DNA of 50,098 bases from Paenibacillus helianthi. GTDB lineage: Bacteria; Bacillota; Bacilli; Paenibacillales; Paenibacillaceae. Shown here one piece after another: positions 43,131 through 50,098 of the stretch. Position 1 is the first letter of the stretch. Every line of letters starts with the position of its first letter. The translations under genes were made by a program, and so were the position numbers. The DNA is taken from positions 1 through 50,098 of the forward strand of contig NZ_LVWI01000060.1 of assembly GCF_001909055.1 (NCBI RefSeq), written 5' to 3'. Under the pieces are notes generated by a model. The model was given only the letters and a program-made list of their open reading frames with translations, did no database searches and was not told where the DNA came from.

Positions 43131-43555
43131 ATCAGAGGTATTTCTACCTCTCATTCTGCCCGCTAGCCCGTTCACGGTGAGATCAGAGGTATTTCTACCT
43201 CCTATTCTGCCCGCTAGCCCGTTCACGGTGAGATCAGAGGTATTTCTACCTCTCATTCTGTCCGCTAGCCCGTATACAGAGATCAGAGGTATTTCTACCT
43301 CTCATTCTGCCCGCTAGCCCGTTTACAGTGAGATCAGAGGTATTTCTACCTCTCATTCTGCCCGCTAGCCCGTTTACGGCAAGATCAGAGGTATTTCTAC
43401 CTCTCATTCTGCCCGCTAGCCCGTTTACGGCGAGATCAGAGGTATTTCTACCTCTCATTCTGCCCGCTAGCCCGTTTACGGCGAGATCAGAGGTATTTCT
43501 ACCTCTCATTCTGCCCGCTAGCCCGTTCACGGTGAGATCAGAGGTATCTCCTCTT
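43131..43555. repeat. 51-bp tandem hairpin array, eight units plus a partial
   Basis: Units begin ATCAGAGGTA at 43131, 43182, 43233, 43282, 43333, 43384, 43435, 43486 and 43537, spaced 51 bases (one 49). Each holds AGAGGTATTTCTACCTCT, a six- to seven-base stem with a TTTC loop, then CATTCTGCCCGCTAGCCCGTTYACGG. The last copy is truncated after GAGGTA. A half-unit like the 13-kb arrays (GGTAACGGCATTGC) lies at 43111. The flanks 42921-43110 and 43560-43668 show no gene. Confidence 0.9.
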
Positions 43556-43668
43556 AGGCCCGTTTAGTTTATTTTGTTTCCTCCGATCTGTTTCTTCACG
43601 TTTATCCCTCTCACTTTTCAATCGGAGTGATCCACCGTCTTTTTCACAGTATAATTTCCTATACAATC

Positions 43669-43700
43669 AAAAAGACCGGAAGCCTTGTTCGGCCCCGGTT
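43669..43700 (-). terminator. terminator downstream of the AraC gene
   Basis: On the minus strand ACCGG-x-GGC pairs with GCC-xx-CCGGT around a six-base loop, followed by C and TTTTT. It lies about 150 bases after the AraC stop. Confidence 0.6.
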
Positions 43701-43848
43701 CCCTTCGTTTATCTGGATAAGCTATCATTTTAGGACAAATGGTCAAAATCAATGATCCGTAGCTGCCACGCTGCTGTTCTTCAACCGTCTCCAGCGGTTG
43801 CGGACAATTCTGCTTCCCCCGGCCGAAAAAACTGAAACAAAAGAAGGG

Positions 43849-44634
43849 TCAGCGGATCTCGGACGGACTTTTGCCGGTGTGCTGCTTGAACTGGCGGCTG
43901 AAAAAGAAAATATCACGGTAGCCCAGCGCATCCGCCACCTCGGTTACGTTCATTCCGGCATACAGCAGAAGATGCTGTGCACGCTCAATCCGGGTGCGGA
44001 TCACGTAGGACTGGACAGAAGAGCCGGTAATCTCCTTGAATTTGATCGAAAAATAACGCGGGGACAGCCCGGCACGCGCCGCCAGATCCTCCACCCGGTG
44101 CACCGCTCCGGGATGCTGGCTGACATAGTTGGCTACCTCATGAATGACTTCCGCCAATTGGTTGCTTACATGACGTTCCACAGGCATCACCTGATCCTCA
44201 CGGAGCAGATGGATCATCAGCTGCTTCAGAATCAGTTGGCCTTCCTCTTCTGCCGCAAAGGTCTTTACGAGAAACAGGCGGACATACCGTGCCAGCAAAT
44301 GCTCGAACTCCACCGTCTCCGACAGTTCACGGTAAGGCTCGGGAATATCTGCCACATTCTCAGTGACATCAAAATGAATGTATGTAAGCACAAGCGGCTT
44401 CTGCGGATTATGGGTTGCGCTGGTATGATCCCCCGGACGGAACAGGAAGCAGCTCCCTTTCCCCACCTGATAAGGGACGCCTCTGCGCACAACCGTGCCT
44501 TCCCCGCTCCAGACATAGAACAAATCATAATTTTGCAACGGCTTCTCTCTTTTTTGCCATTTCCAGCCCGGTTCGCAGACAATCTTCGCCAGGGCCGGCA
44601 GGATCACAAAAGAGGACGGCGATGCATGCAGCAT
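43849..44634 (-). CDS. AraC-family transcriptional regulator
   Basis: The 261-residue protein has an N-terminal cupin-type sensor (YDLFYVWSGEGTVVRRGVPYQV, then FLFRPGDHTSATH) and a C-terminal pair of HTH motifs: VEDLAARAGLSPRYFSIKFKEITG and MNVTEVADALGYRDIFFFSRQFKQHTGKSPSE. Members usually activate sugar-use genes, but no transporter or hydrolase is adjacent, so the target is unknown. ATG 44634 follows AGGAGGGAACATT; a longer frame to 44688 starts within the repeat leader and is rejected. Confidence 0.88.
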   Translation of the reverse strand: MLHASPSSFVILPALAKIVCEPGWKWQKREKPLQNYDLFYVWSGEGTVVRRGVPYQVGKGSCFLFRPGDHTSATHNPQKPLVLTYIHFDVTENVADIPEPYRELSETVEFEHLLARYVRLFLVKTFAAEEEGQLILKQLMIHLLREDQVMPVERHVSNQLAEVIHEVANYVSQHPGAVHRVEDLAARAGLSPRYFSIKFKEITGSSVQSYVIRTRIERAQHLLLYAGMNVTEVADALGYRDIFFFSRQFKQHTGKSPSEIR

Positions 44635-44640
44635 AATGTT

Positions 44641-44775
44641 CCCTCCTAAAAGTTTGTGAGCTTTACTTCCTGAATATGCTTCGTACAAACTCGCTTCGGA
44701 AGCATTATCTTAAGTTTTGCGGAATTCTACTTCTTCGAGATCACTTTGCAGCAAAACTCGCTTCGGAAGCATCCT
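44641..44775 (-). repeat. two tandem leader hairpins upstream of the AraC gene
   Basis: Two copies read GCTTCCGAAGCGAGTTT on the minus strand. In the copy near the gene AGTTTGT pairs with ACAAACT and runs into TTTAGGAGG. In the other AGTTTTGC pairs with GCAAAACT. The same element occurs three times before the GT4 gene at 15.4 kb. Confidence 0.72.
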
Positions 44776-44804
44776 AACCGTTCCATACTCCTCATAATAC
44801 CTTG

Positions 44805-46379
44805 TCACATTCGATTTTGCACATCCTCCCAGGCCAGCAGCAGACGGTTGACCCCATTTTCGAGCTGAGCACTATCCAGATGGGCAAAAGAAAAGCAGGC
44901 CGCCGGAACGCCCGGTGCAGCCTGGTACAACGCTGCGTCCCGGAAGTCCGTGCCGCGCCTAAGCGCAGCCGCCCGGAAGGCGGCGAATTCCGCTCTGCTG
45001 CGCCGCCAGCGCGCGTAGATATGCAGCCCCGCATCACCGGGCAGCAGTTCAAACAGCTGACCGAGCCGCTCGGACAGCAGCGAGCGGAGGAGCCGGGCAC
45101 GCTCGCCATAGAGGCGCGTCATCCGCCGCAGATGGCGGCTGTAGCCGCCGGTCTGCATGAAGCGCGCCAAGGCACGCTGCTCTAATTGGCCGCCCGGAAG
45201 CGGCTCATACAGCGCCTTGGCGGCGGTCACCGGTCCGATCAGCAAGGGCGGGAGCACGGCATAGCCCAGCCGCAGGCTGGAGAACATGCTGTTTGAGAAT
45301 GAGCCCAGGTAGACGACCCGCTCTTCACGGTCGAGTGCCTTCAGCGGTTCTATGGGCCGCCCGCCCCAGCGGAATTCACTGTCGTAATCGTCTTCCACAA
45401 TCAGCGCTTCCTGCCGCCGCGCCCATTCCAGCAGACGGCGCCGCCGGTCGAGCGGCAGCACAGCGCCGGTGGGGAACTGGCGGCTAGGCGTAACGAACAG
45501 CAGCCGGGCCGCCCAATCCTGCGGCACCAGCCCGCTCCCGTCCACCTTACCCAGCAGCAGCTTCCCGCCTGAGATTTCCACAGCTCTGCGGATGCCGTGA
45601 AATCCAGGGTCCTCGGCAACGGCGGGGCTTCCCGGCTCCAGCAAGAGCTGCGTCAGAAGGACGATACCCTGCATCGATCCGTTGAACAGGACAATTTGCT
45701 CCGCTTCTGCCCGGATGCCCCGCGTCACCCGGAGATGGGCGGCAATTGCCAGCCGCAGGCTTTCTTCGCCCTGGGGAGGGCAGTAGCCTTCCATCCTCCC
45801 GCCGCTTTTGCCGCCAGCATATTTCAGTGCGCTCCGCCACTCCTCATAAGGAAAGTACTCCATGAGCATCCCCCGGCTGCGAAAGCTGACGAAGTTCCCT
45901 TCCTCCTGTTCATAGATGAGAACATTCCTCTCCATAAGGCGTTGTCCCCAGCCGGATAGCGGTATTCCGGTTCTATTACAAGCTGCTCCGACATCTGCAT
46001 ATTCACCCGTAACCGCATTCGTAACCGCATCCTTTGAACCTTCTGTCCCAGCAAAAGCCGATGTCGCAGCTACAGCACCTTCAATTTCCTGATCCGCCTC
46101 CACCCGTTCCTGCTCCACGGGTTCAAAGCTGTCATTGGCGACATAGGTGCCCCGGCCGGTCTCCGTCCGGATGTAGCCGTCAGCCAGCAGCATGTCGTAC
46201 ACCTGCGATGCCGAGCCGCGTGAGATCTGGTATAGCTCCGCCAGCTTCCGGGTAGAGGGCAGCCGGGTTCCGCCGGGCAGAGTGCCGCCAAGAATAGCCG
46301 CGCGGAGCGCATGGTATAAGGCCAGATATTTGTAGCGGTGCACCGCCAGATACTGGTCATAAGGCAACGTAAAATTCAT
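44805..46379 (-). CDS. MocR-type GntR/aminotransferase regulator lacking the PLP lysine
   Basis: The 524-residue protein has a GntR winged helix (about 10-75: LPSTRKLAELYQISRGSASQVYDML), a long linker (about 80-150), and a fold-type I aminotransferase domain. The domain has NGSMQGIVLL, VTPSRQFPTGAVLP and EDDYDSEFRW (the Asp for the pyridine nitrogen). At the Schiff-base site the usual TFSKS is SFSNS: codon 45293-45291 is AAC (Asn). MocR proteins normally sense PLP or a PLP adduct through this Lys. It is divergent from a PNPOx-like flavoprotein gene. Confidence 0.88.
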   Translation of the reverse strand: MNFTLPYDQYLAVHRYKYLALYHALRAAILGGTLPGGTRLPSTRKLAELYQISRGSASQVYDMLLADGYIRTETGRGTYVANDSFEPVEQERVEADQEIEGAVAATSAFAGTEGSKDAVTNAVTGEYADVGAACNRTGIPLSGWGQRLMERNVLIYEQEEGNFVSFRSRGMLMEYFPYEEWRSALKYAGGKSGGRMEGYCPPQGEESLRLAIAAHLRVTRGIRAEAEQIVLFNGSMQGIVLLTQLLLEPGSPAVAEDPGFHGIRRAVEISGGKLLLGKVDGSGLVPQDWAARLLFVTPSRQFPTGAVLPLDRRRRLLEWARRQEALIVEDDYDSEFRWGGRPIEPLKALDREERVVYLGSFSNSMFSSLRLGYAVLPPLLIGPVTAAKALYEPLPGGQLEQRALARFMQTGGYSRHLRRMTRLYGERARLLRSLLSERLGQLFELLPGDAGLHIYARWRRSRAEFAAFRAAALRRGTDFRDAALYQAAPGVPAACFSFAHLDSAQLENGVNRLLLAWEDVQNRM

Positions 46380-46522
46380 GTCCCCACCCTCTCCACATCA
46401 AAGTGGACTAATAAAATTAATGTAAACCGGTCCTTTTTTATTGTCAATTCTTCTTCTATTGTAAGATAACTGTTTACTCGGAGCATAGGGCTCCGCCATT
46501 ATTGAGAAAAGGATGTGCCGAT
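46380..46522. promoter_or_regulatory. divergent control region of the MocR and PNPOx-like genes
   Basis: The gap holds AAGTGGAC at 46399-46406 and GGTCCTTTT farther on, half-sites in inverse orientation of the kind bound by MocR regulators, and a TTGTCA / TAAGAT pair with short spacing facing the flavoprotein gene. Promoter and operator assignment is tentative. Confidence 0.3.
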
Positions 46523-47137
46523 ATGCGCAGAAAAGAATTTCAGGTAGAGCAGGAAGAGGAGCTGGCCGGTTTTTTAAACGGAATGAGCTTTGGTTTTCTG
46601 GGGACCAGCGATGAGATGGGGCTGCCGCGTGTAACGCCGCTCAACTTTGTCTATCTGGAGGGTAACTTCTATTTCCATGGCAGTCACGCCGGAGGCAAAA
46701 TGAAGAGCATCCGCCACAATCAGCGGGTATGCTTCACTGTTGCCGATGAATATGCCATCATTCCTTCCTATTTCAGCGATCCCGAGCTTGCCTGCCCTGC
46801 CACCGCCTATTTCAAAAGCGTAACCGCTTATGGACAAGCGGAACTTGTAGAAGACCTCGCCGAAAAAGCAGCCGTACTCGCTCTTTTTATGCAAAAGCTC
46901 CAGCCGGAAGGAGGCTATGCCCCGATTGATGCCGAAGATCCCAGATACCGCTCAGCTCTGAAGGGTGTTGCCGTTGTGCGGATCGTTCCCGAAGAAGTAA
47001 CCGCCAAATTCAAATTTGGCCAGAATCTGAAGGAAGATGCGCGAAATGCCGTTACTCAGGGGCTTCAGGACAGAAACGGGGCACGTGATGCCGAAACCAT
47101 CGCCATGATGGAAAAATACTGCCCCTACCACTCCTGA
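46523..47137 (+). CDS. pyridoxamine 5'-phosphate oxidase family flavoprotein
   Basis: The 204-residue protein has the FMN split-barrel pattern of NimA/PNPOx-like proteins: SFGFLGTSDEMGLPRVTPLNF, VYLEGNFYFHGSHAGGKM and SIRHNQRVCFTVADEY, ending in an acidic helical tail. It may bind FMN, F420 or heme and act as a small oxidoreductase; it is not the biosynthetic PdxH. ATG 46523 follows AAAAGGATG; a TTG at 46502 is upstream. Its divergent arrangement with a MocR regulator suggests it is the target. Confidence 0.82.
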   Translation: MRRKEFQVEQEEELAGFLNGMSFGFLGTSDEMGLPRVTPLNFVYLEGNFYFHGSHAGGKMKSIRHNQRVCFTVADEYAIIPSYFSDPELACPATAYFKSVTAYGQAELVEDLAEKAAVLALFMQKLQPEGGYAPIDAEDPRYRSALKGVAVVRIVPEEVTAKFKFGQNLKEDARNAVTQGLQDRNGARDAETIAMMEKYCPYHS

Positions 47138-47180
47138 GTGGTAGAATATAGCTGTATCTATTTGTATATTTCACGGTAGA

Positions 47181-47720
47181 TTGGCGGGATGGAATTTGGA
47201 GTATCTGTACCACTACTATGATAAATCTGCCGGACCGTTTCGGAATTTATCCGACCTGGCACCGGAGGAAGCGGAGCATGTTCTTGCGGACATACGCCAG
47301 AAGAACAAGGGATTTGCCAGCAACCGCTCAGCGGATTATCTCGATATCCGGCGCAGCCTGGAGCACAAGGCACGGGAGGCTTTTATTGCCAAAGGAGGCC
47401 GCCCCGTCCGCCAGCAGCCCCACTATATGACCTTTGGAAGCTGTCCGTGGCTGCTGGAATGGTATCCTAGCGGTATGGAGCTAAGGATTCCATTGGACTG
47501 CTTTTCTCCTGGCTGTATCAGCTTCACGTATGGCGATTTGTTTCCCACAATGAGAGTTCTGGACGGTAAGCCTTACCGGGGACAGGTATACCTGCTTACG
47601 GAGATCCGGGAAGTCATTTCGCAATTCGGCTGGCCTCAGGAATGGAATGCCGGGGGAACCCATGGGCCAGAGCGCTATATCGAGGTTCAGGTCTGGGAGG
47701 ATCCGCCACAAATATTTTAA
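47181..47720 (+). CDS. conserved hypothetical protein
   Basis: The 179-residue protein opens NLEYLYHYYDKSAGPFRNLS and contains PHYMTFGSCPWLLEWYP, IPLDCFSPGCISFTYGDLFPTM and VYLLTEIREVISQFGWP, a pattern I associate with an uncharacterised Firmicute family. It has no signal peptide or membrane helix and is probably a soluble cytosolic protein. The TTG start has only a weak upstream site (CGGTAGA), so the start is uncertain. Confidence 0.7.
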   Translation: MAGWNLEYLYHYYDKSAGPFRNLSDLAPEEAEHVLADIRQKNKGFASNRSADYLDIRRSLEHKAREAFIAKGGRPVRQQPHYMTFGSCPWLLEWYPSGMELRIPLDCFSPGCISFTYGDLFPTMRVLDGKPYRGQVYLLTEIREVISQFGWPQEWNAGGTHGPERYIEVQVWEDPPQIF

Positions 47721-47767
47721 AAGTAATGGGAATTGCCTCTTTCATCAGTGACGGCGGTGAATCACGG

Positions 47768-47776
47768 TGATATAAT
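47768..47776 (+). promoter_or_regulatory. extended -10 promoter of the aminotransferase gene
   Basis: TGATATAAT combines a consensus TATAAT (47771-47776) with the TGn extension; the -35 is poor. Confidence 0.5.
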
Positions 47777-47827
47777 GTTAGGCAATGTTAACGTATATCC
47801 CAGAAGAATACCGGAAGGATGAAACCG

Positions 47828-49129
47828 ATGAATCCACTGGCTGGACAATTGAATGACAACATCAAGGCAGGCAATGAACATGTATACGATATGCTCTCCA
47901 ATCTTGGCAAAGCGCTGTATTATCCCAAAGAGGGGATTCTGAGCCAATCCGCTGAAGCGGCTGCTCATGCCAAGAAATACAATGCAACCATTGGTATTGC
48001 CACTGAAAAAGGTGTACCTATGCACCTCGGTGTTATTCAGGATAAGCTCTCAGCTTACAGCCCCAAGGACTTGTATGGTTATGCTCCGCCAGCAGGCAAA
48101 CCGGAGCTGCGTACCGTATGGCGGGAGAAAATGCTTCGCGAAACGCCGTCGCTTGAAGGCAAGTCCTTCGGTAACCCTATCGTTACCAATGCCCTGACTC
48201 ACGGGCTCAGCATCGTTGCCGACCTGTTCGCCGATCAAGGCGATGCGATCATCTATCCGGACAAAAACTGGGAGAATTACGAGCTGACCTTCGGCGTGCG
48301 CCGTCTCAGCGATACCGTCACCTATCCGCTTTTCACTGAAGATATGAGCTTCAACAGCGAGGGACTGCTGGATGCACTGCTGGCCCAGAAGGACCGCGGC
48401 AAAGCCATTGTGCTGCTCAACTTCCCGAATAACCCTACAGGCTATACTCCGGGCATCAAGGAAGGCGAAGCGATCGTGGCTTCTATTCTGCGCGCTGCAG
48501 AAGAAGGCATCAATGTCGTAGTGGTCAGTGACGACGCTTATTTCGGGCTCTTTTTCGAAGATTCACTGAAGGAATCCCTCTTCGGCCGTCTGGCTAATCT
48601 GCATCCGCGTGTACTCGCTGTGAAGATTGACGGAGCGACCAAAGAAGAGTTTGTCTGGGGCTTCCGCGTCGGTTTCATCACTTTTGCTTCAGACAGCAAG
48701 GAAGTGCTCGCTTCCCTGGAACAAAAGACGATGGGGATTATCCGCGCCACCATTTCCAGCGGACCGCATCCTTCGCAGACCTTTGTACTGGATGCGCTCA
48801 AGTCGCCTAAATTTGCGGAGCAGAAGGAAGAGAAGTTCCAGATCATGAAGGGCCGTGCCAACAAAGTGAAGGCACTGCTGGACAGCGGCAAATACGGCGA
48901 TGAGGTCTGGACCTACTATCCTTTCAACTCCGGATACTTCATGTGCCTGAAGCTGCATACTGTTCACGCTGATGCCCTGCGTCTGCACCTGATCCATAAC
49001 TACGGCCTGGGCACGATTGCCCTGGGTGAGACCGATCTGCGCGTGGCCTTCTCCTGTATTGAAGAAGATCAGCTTGAGGATCTGTTCGATATGGTCTATT
49101 CCGGAATCCGCGATCTGGAAAAAGCCTGA
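47828..49129 (+). CDS. class I/II PLP-dependent aminotransferase
   Basis: The 433-residue protein has the aminotransferase landmarks LNFPNNPTGYTPG, VVVVSDDAYFGLF (Asp for the PLP nitrogen) and the Schiff-base region KIDGATKEEFVWGFRVGF (Lys near the TKEE, Arg in FRVGF). It ends RVAFSCIEEDQLEDLF. It may act on an aromatic or branched amino acid; the substrate is not evident. ATG 47828 follows GGAAGG by nine bases; ATG 47819 overlaps that site. A strong terminator follows. Confidence 0.86.
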   Translation: MNPLAGQLNDNIKAGNEHVYDMLSNLGKALYYPKEGILSQSAEAAAHAKKYNATIGIATEKGVPMHLGVIQDKLSAYSPKDLYGYAPPAGKPELRTVWREKMLRETPSLEGKSFGNPIVTNALTHGLSIVADLFADQGDAIIYPDKNWENYELTFGVRRLSDTVTYPLFTEDMSFNSEGLLDALLAQKDRGKAIVLLNFPNNPTGYTPGIKEGEAIVASILRAAEEGINVVVVSDDAYFGLFFEDSLKESLFGRLANLHPRVLAVKIDGATKEEFVWGFRVGFITFASDSKEVLASLEQKTMGIIRATISSGPHPSQTFVLDALKSPKFAEQKEEKFQIMKGRANKVKALLDSGKYGDEVWTYYPFNSGYFMCLKLHTVHADALRLHLIHNYGLGTIALGETDLRVAFSCIEEDQLEDLFDMVYSGIRDLEKA

Positions 49130-49150
49130 TTGAACAAGTTTTGACCATAG

Positions 49151-49186
49151 AAGTCAGCCCCGGTGTACCGGGGCTGACTTTTTTTT
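49151..49186 (+). terminator. terminator of the aminotransferase gene
   Basis: AAGTCAGCCCCGG (49151-49163) pairs with CCGGGGCTGACTT (49168-49180), followed by a run of T residues. Confidence 0.92.
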
Positions 49187-49211
49187 GCAGGCGGTTATGG
49201 CATTGGCCTAT

Positions 49212-49239
49212 ACACGTTGTTCCCTCCACACATACAATA
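49212..49239 (+). promoter_or_regulatory. SigK-like promoter of the YjcZ gene
   Basis: ACAC (49212-49215) and CATACAATA (49231-49239) are 15 bases apart. CATANNNTA is the usual SigK -10, fitting late mother-cell expression. Confidence 0.5.
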
Positions 49240-49284
49240 CGGTGTACTCAAGTACAACAACTCACACGCGAAAGGGGAATGAAC

Positions 49285-49395
49285 ATGAGCGAAGAAGTTA
49301 GAGGCGGATATGGACACCCTATGTTTACAAGCACTGGTGCAATTCTGGTTCTCTTTATCCTGCTGGTCATCATCAGCCGTTCACTCTTTGTCTAA
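49285..49395 (+). CDS. YjcZ-family sporulation mini-protein
   Basis: The 36-residue protein has the YjcZ shape: a short Gly/Tyr-rich head (GGYGHP) and one C-terminal membrane helix (STGAILVLFILLVIISRSLF). Such mini-proteins are abundant in Bacillales and made during sporulation; their role is unknown. The start ATG 49285 follows AAAGGGG by seven bases; ATG 49279 is closer and less likely. Confidence 0.78.
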   Translation: MSEEVRGGYGHPMFTSTGAILVLFILLVIISRSLFV

Positions 49396-49411
49396 CCGGG
49401 AATAACCATCC

Positions 49412-49436
49412 CGGGAGGGAGCCCCGGCTCTCTCCC
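49412..49436. other. GC-rich hairpin after yjcZ
   Basis: CGGGAGGGAGCC pairs with GGCTCTCTCCCG with one mismatch around a two-base loop; no T-run follows. It may be part of the yjcZ 3' end. Confidence 0.45.
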
Positions 49437-49540
49437 GTCCTACCTGCGTTGTATACCATTCCCTGCTCCATGCGGAAGTAAAGATGGAATCCTCAATTCC
49501 AGATGTACCTCTAGATTGTCTCCACATAATTTTAGAAAAG

Positions 49541-49583
49541 GACGCCTTGAGCGGAGCTAATGCTCCTGCCAAGGCGTCTTTTT
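49541..49583 (+). terminator. strong rho-independent terminator
   Basis: GACGCCTTG (49541-49549) pairs with CAAGGCGTC (49570-49578), with GGAGC/GCTCC inside, followed by TTTTT. It is 145 bases after the yjcZ stop. Confidence 0.82.
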
Positions 49584-49662
49584 CAGATATAGGATGAATA
49601 CGGCTTGAACTGTAGACTTGAAAGCCATGACGGAGACAATGAAGCTCCTTAGGAATTAAAGC

Positions 49663-49737
49663 TAGAACTGAAGTTAGAACTGAAGTTAGAACTGAAGTTA
49701 GAGCTGAAAGCTAGAGCTGAAAGCTAGAACTGAAGTT
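49663..49737. repeat. 12-13 bp minisatellite
   Basis: Six tandem copies of TAGAACTGAAGT or TAGAGCTGAAAGC-like units follow each other. There is no open frame of interest. Flanking 49584-49811 holds no gene. Confidence 0.7.
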
Positions 49738-49811
49738 ACGTGGAATAAGTAGACCTAAATCGGCTGTAACCCTGGGTTCAGAAGGTTTAATGGGATTTTG
49801 CGGTTCAACCC

Positions 49812-50098
49812 CATAAAGTTGGACACTACCACGTTCATTCTTGCAAAATCGCACTAAAGTGCAATGGTCTTGGGAGATAGTAATTTTGCCTGTACCATTC
49901 GCAGATATTCCTGTGGCGGCCAGTCGTTTAGACTGCCGTGGATCCGGACGGTATTGTAATACCGAATGAAACGGTCTACTTCGGTAAAGGCTTCTTCCGT
50001 ACTTTCAAAACAATGACGTTGGTAGCATTCCCGTTCCAAAATACTGTGAAACGACTCAATAAAGGCATTTTTGTTCGGCGTTCGTGGCGGGATGCGCT
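49812..50098 (-). mobile_element. IS3-family insertion sequence, 3' end only
   Basis: The downstream end of an IS3 element on the minus strand: an inverted-repeat-like TAAAGTTGGACACTACC (about 49813-49829), 25 bases, then the end of orfB. The rest is beyond the window. The orientation is the same as the element at the left edge. Confidence 0.7.
49854..50098 (-). CDS. IS3-family transposase OrfB, C-terminal part (cut by window edge)
   Basis: The open frame enters from the right edge and ends at 49854, covering about 81 residues. It holds the last part of the DDE integrase core, with the catalytic Glu in KNAFIESFHSILERECY, then the IS3 signature VDRFIRYYNTVRIHGSLNDW and PPQEYL. In a complete element this acts with OrfA to move the IS. 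The frame is open through the visible part. Whether the upstream part is intact cannot be seen. Confidence 0.88.
   Translation of the reverse strand, partial: RIPPRTPNKNAFIESFHSILERECYQRHCFESTEEAFTEVDRFIRYYNTVRIHGSLNDWPPQEYLRMVQAKLLSPKTIAL

Noticed and set aside
43131..43555. CRISPR array
   Set aside because: The repeated unit is the full 51 bases with no variable spacers, and no cas gene is present in the window.
43074..43567. Coding genes with 17-residue repeats on either strand
   Set aside because: Open frames exist only because 51 is divisible by three; there is no ribosome site and the hairpin is what is conserved.

Overview
The window looks like a chromosomal segment of a spore-forming, moderately GC-rich Firmicute, most probably Paenibacillus. 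Support comes from the YhcN-type lipoprotein, two CgeB-like glycosyltransferases, a YheC/YheD ATP-grasp coat protein, a Spo0E-like regulator, a YjcZ mini-protein, strong AGGAGG-type ribosome binding sites, and a variant purine riboswitch in front of an oxidised-purine deaminase, an arrangement reported from Paenibacillaceae. No rRNA, tRNA, CRISPR or prophage module was seen. The two edges cut through IS3-family elements, both read on the minus strand.

Layout. 0.6-3.6 kb: N-acetylglucosamine catabolic operon (RpiR/MurR-type regulator, nagB, nagA) with a twin operator at its start and a strong terminator. 3.6-4.6 kb: sporulation lipoprotein with a collagen-like glycine-rich insert. 4.8-18.0 kb: surface-polysaccharide locus: one plus-strand glycosyltransferase, then a long minus-strand cluster holding two CgeB-like proteins, a GT4 enzyme with a polybasic tail, a three-gene set that should convert UDP-GlcNAc to an L-configured 2-acetamido-2,6-dideoxy sugar, an SDR epimerase, two GT2 enzymes, a SAM methyltransferase and another GT4. 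This cluster is broken only by two repeat-rich non-coding stretches (13.0-13.8 and 15.4-15.8 kb). 18.2-24.7 kb: an ABC-type ATPase, a Spo0E-like protein, an LtaS-like phosphoglycerol transferase with a WsfD-like polytopic partner, and an ECF sigma factor with a membrane partner. 24.7-26.3 kb: putative 8-oxoguanine deaminase under a purine-type riboswitch with ON-switch architecture.

27.1-33.0 kb: a four-gene operon of three small related helical proteins plus a polybasic protein with Gly-aromatic repeats, a GNAT enzyme, then a minus-strand operon of three GT2 enzymes and a sugar-1-phosphate nucleotidylyltransferase. 33.3-39.8 kb: one 2164-residue protein made almost wholly of decapeptide repeats. 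40-43 kb: YheC/YheD, psd, gpmA. 43-47.2 kb: a 51-bp tandem hairpin array, an AraC regulator behind a repeated leader hairpin, and a MocR-type regulator whose PLP lysine is replaced by asparagine, divergent from a PNPOx-like flavoprotein. 47.2-50.1 kb: a conserved hypothetical gene, an aminotransferase, YjcZ and the second IS3 end.

My main inference is that 4.8-18 kb and 27-41 kb together build a spore-surface glycan and its protein scaffold. Several otherwise unrelated proteins there (GT4, GT2, CgeB-like, the small basic protein, the giant repeat protein) carry Arg/Lys-rich terminal extensions, and three carry Gly-Tyr/Phe four-residue repeats, which looks like a shared targeting or assembly code. 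The non-coding signals most worth attention are the covarying leader hairpins upstream of two ribosome binding sites, the about 50-bp hairpin arrays, and the riboswitch.
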